NCBI GenBank assembly: GCA_905221215.1
Contig: CAJNCI010000002.1
Location: 259,459 to 323,458 of the forward strand
Length of the DNA stretch: 64,000 nucleotides
Source: a bacterium
Lineage (GTDB): Bacteria; Bacillota; Bacilli; Lactobacillales; Streptococcaceae
Direction of reading: 5' to 3'
A program made the translations under genes and the position numbers. Of the stretch, positions 48,430-58,422 are shown one piece after another. The notes under the pieces were generated by a model, which was not told the DNA's origin, did no database searches, and saw nothing but the letters and a program-made list of their open reading frames with translations. Positions within the stretch are counted from its first letter, which is position 1. The number at the start of each line of letters is the position of its first letter.

Positions 48430-50220
48430 TTAACTTTCATCCACTAATGATAATATTTCCGTATATCTCCTGAAAATTTCAGTATCTTGCAATCCATTTT
48501 CCTTTGCTTGTTGATATCGTAATCTCAAACACCCCATGACATTATTCTTTTCATCGGAATAATTCCATCCCTTTATAGTATAAATTGCTAATCTTTCTAA
48601 CAAGCATTCTAAAACATCTGTTAAAAGTTTCTCATTAACACCACTTCCGATGCTTTCTATTCCTTCTCGATGGTAGTAGATTTCTTTATGAATATATGCA
48701 ACTTTGTTTGATCTAAAAAACAATTTATAATTTGTTCGAGAGTCTTCTATCACTTTACCTTTAGGAAATCTAATATTATTAAACAATTCCTTCTTAAACA
48801 AAATTCCCCAACTAGTTATATATACATATCCGTTTAATTCCAACGATGGAAGTTCCAATACCAGTTCTTCTCCAGTACACGTTTTCTCATAGTAATCGTC
48901 CCAAATATGAACATAATAATTTCTATCACTCTCATTATAGATGGTATAGTGTGAAACAACAGTATCTGCATCATTTCGAATAGCTGCTTGATATAAATCT
49001 TCCACATAAGTTAAACTCAACCAATCATCCGAATCAACAAAGGTTAGATACATACCATTTGATCTTTCAATACCATAATTTCGTGCATCAGATAGTCCTC
49101 CATTTTCCTTTTCAAAATAGTGAAATCTGCTATCTCTAGCAACATATTCTTGGCAAATCTCTCCAGATGAATCTGGTGAACCATCATTGATCAATAAAAC
49201 TTCTATATTTGAATAGGTTTGGTGTTCAATACTATCCAAACACATTCGAAGATAGTTCTCGACATTATAAACAGGAACTATAATACTGACTAGTTCTCCA
49301 CCATTTTCTACTTCAATCTCTTTAACTTCATCTGACAAAAATGGATATTGTCCTTGTTCAGCCAATTCTAACTTTTCACGTACTTCCTTTGCCTCATCAA
49401 TATAATCATGTTCTTCTAATTGCCCTAATATTCTCTGTAACACATAGCGATACATATTAAAGGAAAGATTAATATCAATCCCTTCTAAATCTTTAGTTGA
49501 TTTTATTCGTTCTTCCAAAGCATCAATATAATCAAGATAATCTATAGAAAATACACTTGACAAACTTTCATTATTATCACGGTAAACATATGAATCTCCG
49601 TTAAAGGCATATATGCTTTCCGCATTCAAATATAATTTCCACATGATAAACTGATTTTCTGCATATCGCCCCAAAGGAAAGCGTAACTCCTTAAATAGTG
49701 TTCGCTTAAATAATTTACCACAAGCTGTTGAAAAATTAAAAAACTGAATATCAAGCATAGAATCTAAAAATTGAATGGCCTGAGTACTTGTCAATGCCAC
49801 CAATGAATCTCTTTTAAAGTGGTCTTTATAGAAATAAAAATCAGAACCATCAAAACGACTATAGCCTCCTATCATAATATCTGCATCACTTAAGGTAGTA
49901 GCTATATAAAGTTTTTCAAGATGGTCTTCAAAGAGAAAATCATCCGCATCAAGAAATGTAACATAGTCTCCATGAGCTAAATCCAATCCAGAATTTCGCG
50001 CATCAGATACACCTCCATTTTCTTTTTCAAAATATTTGAAACGGCTATCTAATCTTGCATACTCTTGACAAATAACCCCCGAATTATCCGTTGATCCATC
50101 ATTTACTAGAAGCACTTCAAAATTTGAAAATGTCTGTCCCAAAACGCTATCCAAACATTGTCGAAGGTAAGTTTCTACATTATATACTGGTATTACGATG
50201 CTTACCTGAGTTTCTCTCAT
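48430..50220 (-). CDS. Tandem GT2-GT2 glycosyltransferase
   Basis: A 596-residue fusion of two complete GT2 units. Unit 1 spans about residues 1-280 (NDGSTDNSG; FLDADDF in place of the usual DSDDW), unit 2 about 303-596 (NDGSPDSSG; FVDSDDW). A short acidic linker joins them. The second unit is much closer to the next gene (47514-48389) than to the first, with a 135-bp stretch identical in DNA. I start at ATG 50220, which follows GAGGG; an upstream GTG at 50235 is possible. The protein should make two transfers or bind two acceptors, but the sugars are not readable. Confidence 0.88.
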   Translation of the reverse strand: MRETQVSIVIPVYNVETYLRQCLDSVLGQTFSNFEVLLVNDGSTDNSGVICQEYARLDSRFKYFEKENGGVSDARNSGLDLAHGDYVTFLDADDFLFEDHLEKLYIATTLSDADIMIGGYSRFDGSDFYFYKDHFKRDSLVALTSTQAIQFLDSMLDIQFFNFSTACGKLFKRTLFKELRFPLGRYAENQFIMWKLYLNAESIYAFNGDSYVYRDNNESLSSVFSIDYLDYIDALEERIKSTKDLEGIDINLSFNMYRYVLQRILGQLEEHDYIDEAKEVREKLELAEQGQYPFLSDEVKEIEVENGGELVSIIVPVYNVENYLRMCLDSIEHQTYSNIEVLLINDGSPDSSGEICQEYVARDSRFHYFEKENGGLSDARNYGIERSNGMYLTFVDSDDWLSLTYVEDLYQAAIRNDADTVVSHYTIYNESDRNYYVHIWDDYYEKTCTGEELVLELPSLELNGYVYITSWGILFKKELFNNIRFPKGKVIEDSRTNYKLFFRSNKVAYIHKEIYYHREGIESIGSGVNEKLLTDVLECLLERLAIYTIKGWNYSDEKNNVMGCLRLRYQQAKENGLQDTEIFRRYTEILSLVDES

Positions 50221-50238
50221 ATTATTCCCTCTCACTAT

Positions 50239-51123
50239 CTAGTTCTCATCCTGAGAAATCAATAATAAATTTTCCTTAATATGGCGATATGTTTCTGTAT
50301 CTTCCATACCCCAAATCATTCTCATATTATATTCCGTAATTTTCAAAAAAGTTATGTAACGATCAAAATGCTTCGTCACATCATATCCCATAATAGATAA
50401 AAGAGCTAAACGTTCTGCTATATGATTTAGTTGAGCAGTGACTAAAGGATAAATCTTGCTCTTAGTTATTCCAGAGTCGTTTTCTCTATAAATATAAGTG
50501 TCTTTGTGAGCATATACAATTTTGTCTACTTGAGTGTAAATTTTATAGATTAATGCAACATCTTCACCTATAACACCTTTGGGGAAGCGTAAAAATGAAA
50601 ATACACTCCTCTTGTACAATTTTCCCCATATAGTAGAAAACGACAAATCATTTCTTTCAAGAATAGCTAAATTATCTAATAATTCTTCTGAACTATAATT
50701 TTTTTCATAGTACTCTCCAAATGTATGAAGATAGAAAGTAGCATTAGAGGTCTGATAATTAGCATAGTTTACGATAGAGATGTCTACATTATTGCTTACT
50801 AATGCAGTATAAAGAACATTCAGATGCATTTTATCTAAAAAATCATCCGAATCAACGAAAGTAAGGTATTCTCCCTGCGCCTGTTCAATTCCATAATTTC
50901 GAGCATCCGAAAGACCACCATTTTCTTTTTCAAAATAACGAATACGTGAATCTTTTTCAGCGTATTCTTGACAAATGAGGCCTGAGCTATCTGTCGAACC
51001 ATCATTTATCAGAATAACTTCATAATTACTAAAAGTCTGCTCTAAAATGCTATCTAAACATTGCTTAAGATACTCTTCAACATTATAAACCGGCACAATA
51101 ACACTGATTAATTGATTTTCCAT
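50239..51123 (-). CDS. GT2-family glycosyltransferase
   Basis: A 294-residue GT-A transferase. VIVPVYNVEEYLKQCLDSIL, NDGSTDSSG and FVDSDDFLDK mark the nucleotide-sugar and metal sites. The variable C-terminal half has IWGKLYKRSVF, common to this subfamily. AGAGAGTG precedes the ATG. Lies between the tandem GT2 gene (16-19 bp) and the next GT2 (13 bp), so it is operonic. Confidence 0.88.
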   Translation of the reverse strand: MENQLISVIVPVYNVEEYLKQCLDSILEQTFSNYEVILINDGSTDSSGLICQEYAEKDSRIRYFEKENGGLSDARNYGIEQAQGEYLTFVDSDDFLDKMHLNVLYTALVSNNVDISIVNYANYQTSNATFYLHTFGEYYEKNYSSEELLDNLAILERNDLSFSTIWGKLYKRSVFSFLRFPKGVIGEDVALIYKIYTQVDKIVYAHKDTYIYRENDSGITKSKIYPLVTAQLNHIAERLALLSIMGYDVTKHFDRYITFLKITEYNMRMIWGMEDTETYRHIKENLLLISQDEN

Positions 51124-51136
51124 CTTTCACTCTCTT

Positions 51137-52036
51137 TTATTTTTTTAAAAATAGGTAATCCCCATTCTCAGCATGTTCCAACTTTTCGCGCACTGTTGCT
51201 TCTTCTTGAACAAATTCTGTTCCCTCTAACATGGATAAATTCCTTTTTAAAGCAAATTTATACTGATTAAATGCCATTTCCATCGGATAATCTAGTCCTG
51301 ACATCTCCATTAAGGTTTTAATACGTTCCTCAATCGCTTCAATAAAATCTAAGTGAGATAAATTATAATTTTGCGTCAATCCCTTGTAATTCACCCTATA
51401 GGCATAGACATCTGACTGATAACGAACAATCACTTTACTTGCAAGATATAATTTCCACATGATAAATTGATCTTCTGCATATTTTCCTTTAGGAAAACGG
51501 ATTGTATCAAACAAATTCTTTTTAAATAACTTACCCCATACAGCCGAATAGCGAAGGAATGGGTAATCTTCCATACTATCCATACCTTCAATAGCCTCTT
51601 TTGCTGATATACGAGATAACATTTCTCCATCCTTATCTGGATTGTACAAATAAAACATTCCTTCTTTAAAGTGACAAAATGATCCTACTACCATATCAGC
51701 ATTCGTCAAAACACTAGCATAGTACAAGTTTTCAATAGTTTTTTCAAACATAAAGTCGTCTGGATCACAGAAAAAGATATAATCTCCACTAGCACAATCC
51801 AAACCCACATTACGTGCATCCGACTGTCCACCATTTTCCTTATCAATATAGATAAAACGCGGATCATCTTTTGTTAACTCTTTTGCAATCTTTATACTGT
51901 CATCTGGACTACCATCATTCACAATAATAACTTCTAAATTCCTATAGGTCTGCGATAAAATATTATGAATACAATGTTCTATATATGCTTCAACATTATA
52001 GACAGGGATTACAATCGATATTAATGGAAAATCCAT
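51137..52036 (-). CDS. GT2-family glycosyltransferase
   Basis: A 299-residue GT-A transferase. IVIPVYNVEAYIEHCIHNIL, NDGSPDDSI and FCDPDDF: the metal motif reads DPDD where most relatives here have DSDD. The C-terminal half (RYSAVWGKLFKKNLFDTIRF; FPKGKYAEDQF) resembles unit 1 of the tandem GT2 protein, and the two end in similar EKLEHAENGDYLF-type segments. Fourteen bases after the GT8/GT-D gene. Confidence 0.88.
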   Translation of the reverse strand: MDFPLISIVIPVYNVEAYIEHCIHNILSQTYRNLEVIIVNDGSPDDSIKIAKELTKDDPRFIYIDKENGGQSDARNVGLDCASGDYIFFCDPDDFMFEKTIENLYYASVLTNADMVVGSFCHFKEGMFYLYNPDKDGEMLSRISAKEAIEGMDSMEDYPFLRYSAVWGKLFKKNLFDTIRFPKGKYAEDQFIMWKLYLASKVIVRYQSDVYAYRVNYKGLTQNYNLSHLDFIEAIEERIKTLMEMSGLDYPMEMAFNQYKFALKRNLSMLEGTEFVQEEATVREKLEHAENGDYLFLKK

Positions 52037-52050
52037 ATATTTACACCTTT

Positions 52051-54114
52051 CTACTTAGACAAATCTACAACAATTTGACTATTATAGTCTTCATCCTCTA
52101 CAAATTCAATTCCCTGGTCAAAATTAAATTCTGCTGTATGTTTATGTTTTAGTTGTACCTTTGTCACTGCCCCCATTTTCATCCATTCATACTCTGGATC
52201 AATATGGCCAAGATCTAAGGCACGATACCCTAATTGAGATAAGCGATAAGCCAATATTTTAGCCGTCGGCCCAAGCATAAGTAAAATTATTCGTCCTGGT
52301 GCATGATCTAGAATGGCTTGTTGAATAGCATCCACTTTAGAAAAAGCGTGGTGAGAAGGGCAAATAATGCGTTTTATGGAGAGAACATTGTTAAATAAGT
52401 CATTACCAACTCCTGATCGCGTAGTTGCTCCCTCAACAATGAGTATATCTTTATGCTCAAATAAAGATTTGATTTTTTCAAATTGAATAATAGCATGACT
52501 CTTATCTTTATTATCAATGTAGGGTCTTGAAATCCAGGTTGAACCATATCTTTTGGCCTGACAAGTCTCTTGGAAAAATCTGCCATGATCATCCAAAACT
52601 TGTTTCCAAAATTTTTCTGAATCTTCATTTTGGAGAAAACTTCCCTTAAATATCTCAAAAATTTCTGGTAAACAAATTAATACTTTATTTTCTGTATCAT
52701 CTGCATGTAACAATATTTCTCTCATTTCTTGAGCTAAATCTTCTTGATACTCCTGATATGCGATACTATTTCCATTTATCAAGTTGAACTCACCATCTCC
52801 AAATCGAACCAAGGATTTCTCCGTTTTCAAAAGCTCATCCAAGGTTTCATCTATGGACATGACTGAAATATCAAATAAATCTTCTTGTTTAAATTCTTTA
52901 TTAAATCTATCTACTCCAACTTCAGAAAGTAAACGAATAGCATCATCAAGCTTTTCAATTTCTTTTCTCAGAAATAAATACTGAGCTATCTTTCCCTTAT
53001 GAGTAGCATAGAATGAAAAAATAGGTTTCTTCAGCTGGCTTATACGTGTTAAAATAGCTTCATCTATGTCCCCATAATTAACATTCAGATAGGCATCTAC
53101 ATCCTTAAATAATTCTTCTAAGGTAGCTGTAGTACACTCTGGATGCAAATAGACGTTATCTAACTGTCCTAAACCATTCAGATATGAACCTACTGGAGTG
53201 TAAGTAGCTATATGGAAGCGATGTTCTGGAAAGGTAGTTACTAAATGTTCAATTCCTTCAAATTGTTCTGTTCCTGTTAATGTAAAGAAATCCAATCCTT
53301 GCTTTTCTTTTTGTAAAGAAAATTCACCTAGATGATGGGCTAATACCTGAGAAAGCTCTAAATTATAAAACTCCCACCATTTTTCACGAAATCTGTAAGA
53401 AACTGAACTATTCCATGGTTTTCTATTAGTTGTATAATGAATCACAAGTGGTTCATCCTCTAGATTAAAATGTTCTGTCCAATGATTATAAAAAGCAACC
53501 AAATCATAACCTACTTGAACATTAAACCGCTTATCCAACTCCAACCAATTATCCTGAAAAACAGAGTTCAATATCGTTTGATCTCCGTTAAAATGTTCCA
53601 ATTCCCAATGTTCGCTTTTCTTACCTTCAGATAACTCTAAACATTGATCCGAAACAGATAAATTCTCCCATTGTAGATTATCAATAAGCATGACACCGGT
53701 ATTAAAACTACCATCCACATCACGTACAGCAGCTACTGGAAAGCCTTTTAAATCTGTTAAGAAAAAAGAGGTTAAGCTACCATTAACAATAACATCTGTA
53801 TCTAGATAAAGCACTCTCTCCCTATCAATAAGGCGAGGAATAAAATACTTAGCATAGGCAATCGGACTAATGTGATTTTGGGTTCTCCACTCAGCTGAAA
53901 TCAATCCCATATCAAAGGGAATATTGTAAATTTCCCCTCCCAAATTTCTCACTATACGTCTCATTTTTCTAAACCAGTCTGGCATAATACCTTGATTAAT
54001 GATATAAAAATCGACTGATTTATTGTGATACATGATGGATTTCATGGTCACACTCAATTGTTCTGTATAAGCTTGATCAGCAATCAAAACGATTGCAATT
54101 CTATCTGATGTCAT
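52051..54114 (-). CDS. Three-domain glycosyltransferase: GT8 - GtfB-like module - GT-D (DUF1792)
   Basis: A 687-residue fusion. Residues 1-265 form a retaining GT8 domain (VLYLDTDV with D105-x-D107; HFNGDQTILNS; HYTTNRKPW). About 275-390 is the Rossmann-like module shared with GtfB (FEGIEHLVTTFP, HIATYTP, VDAYLNVNYGD). About 415-687 is a GT-D/DUF1792 domain with the metal motif FGDGE at 438-442 and LLMLGPTAKILAY. GT-D domains of serine-rich adhesin loci (for example dGT1 of S. parasanguinis) are glycosyltransferases. The protein probably performs two successive transfers. Its last two-thirds are paralogous to the neighbouring 54142-56379 gene, whose first domain is different. Confidence 0.9.
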   Translation of the reverse strand: MTSDRIAIVLIADQAYTEQLSVTMKSIMYHNKSVDFYIINQGIMPDWFRKMRRIVRNLGGEIYNIPFDMGLISAEWRTQNHISPIAYAKYFIPRLIDRERVLYLDTDVIVNGSLTSFFLTDLKGFPVAAVRDVDGSFNTGVMLIDNLQWENLSVSDQCLELSEGKKSEHWELEHFNGDQTILNSVFQDNWLELDKRFNVQVGYDLVAFYNHWTEHFNLEDEPLVIHYTTNRKPWNSSVSYRFREKWWEFYNLELSQVLAHHLGEFSLQKEKQGLDFFTLTGTEQFEGIEHLVTTFPEHRFHIATYTPVGSYLNGLGQLDNVYLHPECTTATLEELFKDVDAYLNVNYGDIDEAILTRISQLKKPIFSFYATHKGKIAQYLFLRKEIEKLDDAIRLLSEVGVDRFNKEFKQEDLFDISVMSIDETLDELLKTEKSLVRFGDGEFNLINGNSIAYQEYQEDLAQEMREILLHADDTENKVLICLPEIFEIFKGSFLQNEDSEKFWKQVLDDHGRFFQETCQAKRYGSTWISRPYIDNKDKSHAIIQFEKIKSLFEHKDILIVEGATTRSGVGNDLFNNVLSIKRIICPSHHAFSKVDAIQQAILDHAPGRIILLMLGPTAKILAYRLSQLGYRALDLGHIDPEYEWMKMGAVTKVQLKHKHTAEFNFDQGIEFVEDEDYNSQIVVDLSK

Positions 54115-54141
54115 TTCTCCTCCGAAATCCCATGATTAATA

Positions 54142-56379
54142 CTATCCTGCACTCAAGTCTACAACAACCTGACTCAAATATGTTTCATCATCTGCTAATT
54201 CTATTTCTGTATCTAGATTAAACTCTGCAGTATGCTTGTTGTGTAATAAAACCTTATTTTCAGCCCCCATCTGCATCCACTCATACTCAGAATCGACATG
54301 TCCGATATCAATTGCCTGCATACCCTTGATAGCAAGTTCATAGGCTAAAACCTTAGCTGTAGGACCTAGCATTAACAAAACTAAACGTCCATCAGCATGG
54401 TTCATGATTGCTTCCTTTATCTCATTCTTCTTATCATAGGCATGTCGAGATGGGCAAATAATTCGCTTAATGCTCTTAGCTCCATCAAATAAATCATTTC
54501 CGACCCCAGATCTAGAAGCATAGCCTTCTACGATAAGGATATCTCTTCCTTCCCATATTTTTTTCAACTTTTCAAACTGAGATTTTGCTTTTGATTTATC
54601 TAAAAAATCAATATAAGGTCTGGAAATAAAAGTTGAGCCGTACCAAGAATTTTTACAATACTCTAGATAAAATTCCTCATAATCCTCTAAATATTGTCTC
54701 CAAAATGCCAAGGCATCTGGAACAAAAGAGAAACGATTTTTTAACCCCTCTTGTAAACCAATGACTAATGTAGGACTACTTTCTTGATTAAAAATAAATT
54801 TCAATTCTTCTGCAAGTTTAGGATCAGATTTCTGATAATTAATAGATTGTCCTAGCATGATTGCAGCCTCGCCATCACCAAAGCGAGCTATTGAAGATTG
54901 ATGTTCCAGAATATAATCCAGCGTTTCATCTATGGTCTGCACTTCAAAATCAAATGGTTTATTGGGCAATTGTTTTGTTTCAGCATAGTTCCTAATTGCA
55001 GCTACCATAGCATCAACGTTTTTGATAGAAAAGAGATACTGTTCTTTTTCTCCATTTTGTGTTTTATAAAAGGCAAAGCTAGGAATATTTTTTTCTAATA
55101 AACCATTAAATACGCCATCTACTTCCCCACCATAGTTAATATCCAAATATAGATCCGTCTTGTCTAGTAGTTTGTCGATCTTTTCTGAATCTGAGGCTGG
55201 ATATAGATAGACATTTTCTTTCTCGGCCAAGTTAGTCAAACGTGGTCCCATAAGAGTTCTAGCAGCAATGCTAAAATCACAGTCAGGAAGTTGTTCTACT
55301 AGGTATTCAATTTGTTCCAAATCCTGACTATTTGTAACTGTCAATAGTCGAATACCTCGTGATGTTTGATTGTTACTCATTCCTAATTCAAAAACTGCTT
55401 GCAATAAGAACTGTTTTGCATAAAAACCTTGACTTAGTAAAAAGGAAAAATAACGTACTCTACTACACATTTGAAGATAGGCTTCTTCTGATAGTTGTTC
55501 CACCAAATGGCTTGCTTCCTCTAAGTTATCAACTACAAAGCCCAATCCTTGCTCTACTATAAAGTCCGAGTTAGATAAGGTAGCAGGAATAATGACAGGA
55601 ATGCCTGCAGCTAAATAAGTACTCAACTTATAAGAAACATTCATACTGTAATAATCTATATTTTGTTCCTCATTTTGATGTGTAGTCCAAACCAGTCCAA
55701 ATCCACCTTTTGATAACTCTAAGAGCATTTCTTCATCAGTCTTCCAGCCCGCAATATAAACTTGATTTGATAAAGAAAGTTGTTCTTCATTTGAAAATAC
55801 AGTTAGCGGAACTGTCCCCTCCCAGGTTTTTAATTCTGGGAAACGACTTAAATTTCCTGCAAAATAAATTTCTTTTTTAAATATAGGTTCATGTAAGTCC
55901 AAATCATGAGGATGATCCCACATTCTTTGAAAAATGATTTTTTTAACATTCAATCCTTTTTGAAGTAGTTTCTCTTTCATAGCTTCTGATGGTAAGATGA
56001 TACTATCTGCCATGTTGTAAAGATTGATATAATCCTGCATCAAAAATTCATTTGCTTTAAACATCAGAGGAATCACATCATGAACAAATACTATGATTTT
56101 CACATTGAGAAGTTTCAACTTACTTAAAAATTCTCTTTCAAACTCTAGACCATTCCAAGTAGGTGTTTGAAAAATGACCACATCTCCCATTGAAACACTG
56201 GCTAGAATCCCGTCTAATCTTCTACTTCTCTCTTCTACAGTTTCAGCTGATGCATGGTAAAAATAAATCCCTAACTCTCTAAATCCTAGTTGAGTAGCAA
56301 TTTTTTGAACAGCATTTTGAGCAATGGTTGCTGTACTTTCTCTAGCCATTCCATATAAATTGGTAATATGGATTTTCAT
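54142..56379 (-). CDS. Three-domain glycosyltransferase: Gtf3/Nss-like - GtfB-like module - GT-D (DUF1792)
   Basis: A 745-residue fusion. Residues 1-333 resemble Gtf3/Nss, the GT-B enzyme that adds glucose to GlcNAc on serine-rich adhesins (KIHITNLYGMARESTATIAQ; VKIIVFVHDVIPLMF; MNVSYKLSTYLAAGIPVIIP). About 343-455 is the GtfB-like module (DLEQIEYLVEQLP, FSIAARTLMG, LYLDINYGGE). About 480-745 is a GT-D domain with FGDGE at 500-504 and LLMLGPTAKVLAY. Gtf3 is normally a separate protein of about 330 residues, so here the second and third sugar steps may be joined in one chain. A 269-bp AT-rich gap lies upstream with no clear signal. Confidence 0.9.
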   Translation of the reverse strand: MKIHITNLYGMARESTATIAQNAVQKIATQLGFRELGIYFYHASAETVEERSRRLDGILASVSMGDVVIFQTPTWNGLEFEREFLSKLKLLNVKIIVFVHDVIPLMFKANEFLMQDYINLYNMADSIILPSEAMKEKLLQKGLNVKKIIFQRMWDHPHDLDLHEPIFKKEIYFAGNLSRFPELKTWEGTVPLTVFSNEEQLSLSNQVYIAGWKTDEEMLLELSKGGFGLVWTTHQNEEQNIDYYSMNVSYKLSTYLAAGIPVIIPATLSNSDFIVEQGLGFVVDNLEEASHLVEQLSEEAYLQMCSRVRYFSFLLSQGFYAKQFLLQAVFELGMSNNQTSRGIRLLTVTNSQDLEQIEYLVEQLPDCDFSIAARTLMGPRLTNLAEKENVYLYPASDSEKIDKLLDKTDLYLDINYGGEVDGVFNGLLEKNIPSFAFYKTQNGEKEQYLFSIKNVDAMVAAIRNYAETKQLPNKPFDFEVQTIDETLDYILEHQSSIARFGDGEAAIMLGQSINYQKSDPKLAEELKFIFNQESSPTLVIGLQEGLKNRFSFVPDALAFWRQYLEDYEEFYLEYCKNSWYGSTFISRPYIDFLDKSKAKSQFEKLKKIWEGRDILIVEGYASRSGVGNDLFDGAKSIKRIICPSRHAYDKKNEIKEAIMNHADGRLVLLMLGPTAKVLAYELAIKGMQAIDIGHVDSEYEWMQMGAENKVLLHNKHTAEFNLDTEIELADDETYLSQVVVDLSAG

Positions 56380-56648
56380 ATTTCTAATTGATTCCTTTCG
56401 TTGTGTTTAAGGTGCAACAACAAATTTAAATTTCTAGGTGTCATTGCTTAATAAAGGATAATAAACCACGACTGTAGTCATAAAAATTTATAATAGAATA
56501 AAAAAATAATTAAACTAGTATTTTTTAAAATTTCTTCCCCATGATTTTCTGTATTTCAATATACAATTATCAATAATTGAAAGCATTTTGACTTATATAA
56601 ATGATTTAGATGTATGACCAAAATAAACTTTTCCTCTGTTCACTCACT

Positions 56649-57536
56649 CTACTCAGCTACCTTAAATAAAAACAGTATCTCCTCAATCCATCTATAAGTT
56701 TCATCTGATTCTTGGTTACTATTTTTTAATTCCTCTAGACTAATTTCTAAGTGAATAAGCAAATTCTCTATATAACCTCGTATATTTCTACCATTAGTAG
56801 CTAAAATAGAAATAAAACTTAACCGTTGTTGGATATCACTATACTTGTTCTTCGCATCAATATGTTTCAAACTAGCGTTTTCATACTTCCTATAATTATA
56901 AGTATCTTTGTTTATATATATTATTTTATTTGAAACAAGATATAATTTATACCAAAATTCCATATCTTCACATAAAGAGGTATACTCATTAAACCTAATT
57001 ATTCCCAAAGCCTTTTTTGATATTATTTTCCCAAACGTTATGCCATAAGATTGGTCATACCGCTCTAAAACAGGTAATTCCTCAATCAACTGATATTGTT
57101 CAAAAATTCGTTTTTCATATCCTCTCTGATATGAATGGACATAATAACAATTATCATCCATATTGAATTGTTTATAAGTAGAGATAGCTATATCTGCTTG
57201 TTCTTCTATCAAAGCTCTATACAGTACTTCTAAATATTCAGAATCCACCCAATCATCCGAATCAATAAAGGTGATATATTGCCCTTTTGAACATTCAATA
57301 CCGAAGTTACGTGCTGAAGAAACTCCACCATTTTCCTTTTCAAAATAACTGAAACGAGAATCTTTAGAAACATACTCTCTACAAATATCAGCAGAGTTAT
57401 CTGGCGAACCATCATTTATTAGTAAACACTCAAAATTTTGATATGTTTGAGCAACAATACTATCCAAGCATTGTCTCAAATAATTTTCTACATTGTAGAT
57501 TGGAATTACAATGCTGATTAATTCATTTTCCAACAT
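56649..57536 (-). CDS. GT2-family glycosyltransferase
   Basis: A 295-residue GT-A transferase. IVIPIYNVENYLRQCLDSI, NDGSPDNSA and FIDSDDW are intact. The N-terminal 120 residues are very close to the next upstream gene (57538-58422) while the C-terminal halves differ more: a tandem duplicate under divergence. I start at ATG 57536, one base after the stop of the upstream gene (TAA-A-ATG). An in-frame GTG at 57548 is possible but sits almost on the ribosome site. Confidence 0.87.
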   Translation of the reverse strand: MLENELISIVIPIYNVENYLRQCLDSIVAQTYQNFECLLINDGSPDNSADICREYVSKDSRFSYFEKENGGVSSARNFGIECSKGQYITFIDSDDWVDSEYLEVLYRALIEEQADIAISTYKQFNMDDNCYYVHSYQRGYEKRIFEQYQLIEELPVLERYDQSYGITFGKIISKKALGIIRFNEYTSLCEDMEFWYKLYLVSNKIIYINKDTYNYRKYENASLKHIDAKNKYSDIQQRLSFISILATNGRNIRGYIENLLIHLEISLEELKNSNQESDETYRWIEEILFLFKVAE

Positions 57537-57537
57537 T

Positions 57538-58422
57538 TTATGATTCACTTCTCCCTTCTAGCAAAAACATAACCTCATGAAGCCACCTTACAGTCTCAGA
57601 TGCATCATATACAGGTAACTCCTTTAGTTTCTCAACTCGATATTTAATTACAGATAAACAACTATTTACATATTTTGATATATCTATACCTCTAATCGCA
57701 AGAAATGCTATAAAATTCAATCGCTGTTGAATATCACTACGAATTTTTTCTGCTCCAAAGTGTCTATTAATATTATCGACACGATAAATATAACTATCTC
57801 TATTGACATATACAACTTTGTTAGAAATAAGATATAGTTTTAACCAATATTCCATATCTTCCCCAAGAGTTGTCATTTCATTAAAAGCAATATTATCTGA
57901 TAGATCTTTGCGAACTAATTTCCCACACACAAAACCATACGAATGGTCAAATGTGTTTAAATCTATAAATTCATCAATTAATTCTTGATTTGTAAATACT
58001 CTTTTTTCATATCCCCTCTGAGAAGAATGAAAATACCAACAATTATCCCCCATATGAAACCTTTTATAAGTAGATACTGATATATCTGCATTCTCATCTA
58101 TAAGTGCATTATAAAGAACTTCTAAATAATCAGAATCTACCCAATCATCCGAATCAATAAAAGTGATATACTCTCCTTTAGAATGTTCAATTCCCAGATT
58201 TCGTGCAGAGGATACCCCACCATTTTCCTTTTCAAAATAGAGAAAACGAGAGTCTTTAGAAACATACTCTCTACAAATATCCGCTGAATGATCAGGTGAA
58301 CCATCATTTATTAATAAACACTCGAAATTTTGATAAGTCTGCCCCATAATACTATCTAAACATTGGCGTAAATAATTTTCAACATTATAAATTGGAACTA
58401 TGATACTAATTAATTCATTCAT
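57538..58422 (-). CDS. GT2-family glycosyltransferase
   Basis: A 294-residue GT-A transferase. IIVPIYNVENYLRQCLDSIM, NDGSPDHSADICREYVSKDS and FIDSDDWVDSDYLEVLY are nearly the same as in the following gene. The C-terminal acceptor half has FVCGKLVRKDL. It is preceded by a 205-bp gap that contains a possible degraded short reading frame. Confidence 0.88.
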   Translation of the reverse strand: MNELISIIVPIYNVENYLRQCLDSIMGQTYQNFECLLINDGSPDHSADICREYVSKDSRFLYFEKENGGVSSARNLGIEHSKGEYITFIDSDDWVDSDYLEVLYNALIDENADISVSTYKRFHMGDNCWYFHSSQRGYEKRVFTNQELIDEFIDLNTFDHSYGFVCGKLVRKDLSDNIAFNEMTTLGEDMEYWLKLYLISNKVVYVNRDSYIYRVDNINRHFGAEKIRSDIQQRLNFIAFLAIRGIDISKYVNSCLSVIKYRVEKLKELPVYDASETVRWLHEVMFLLEGRSES

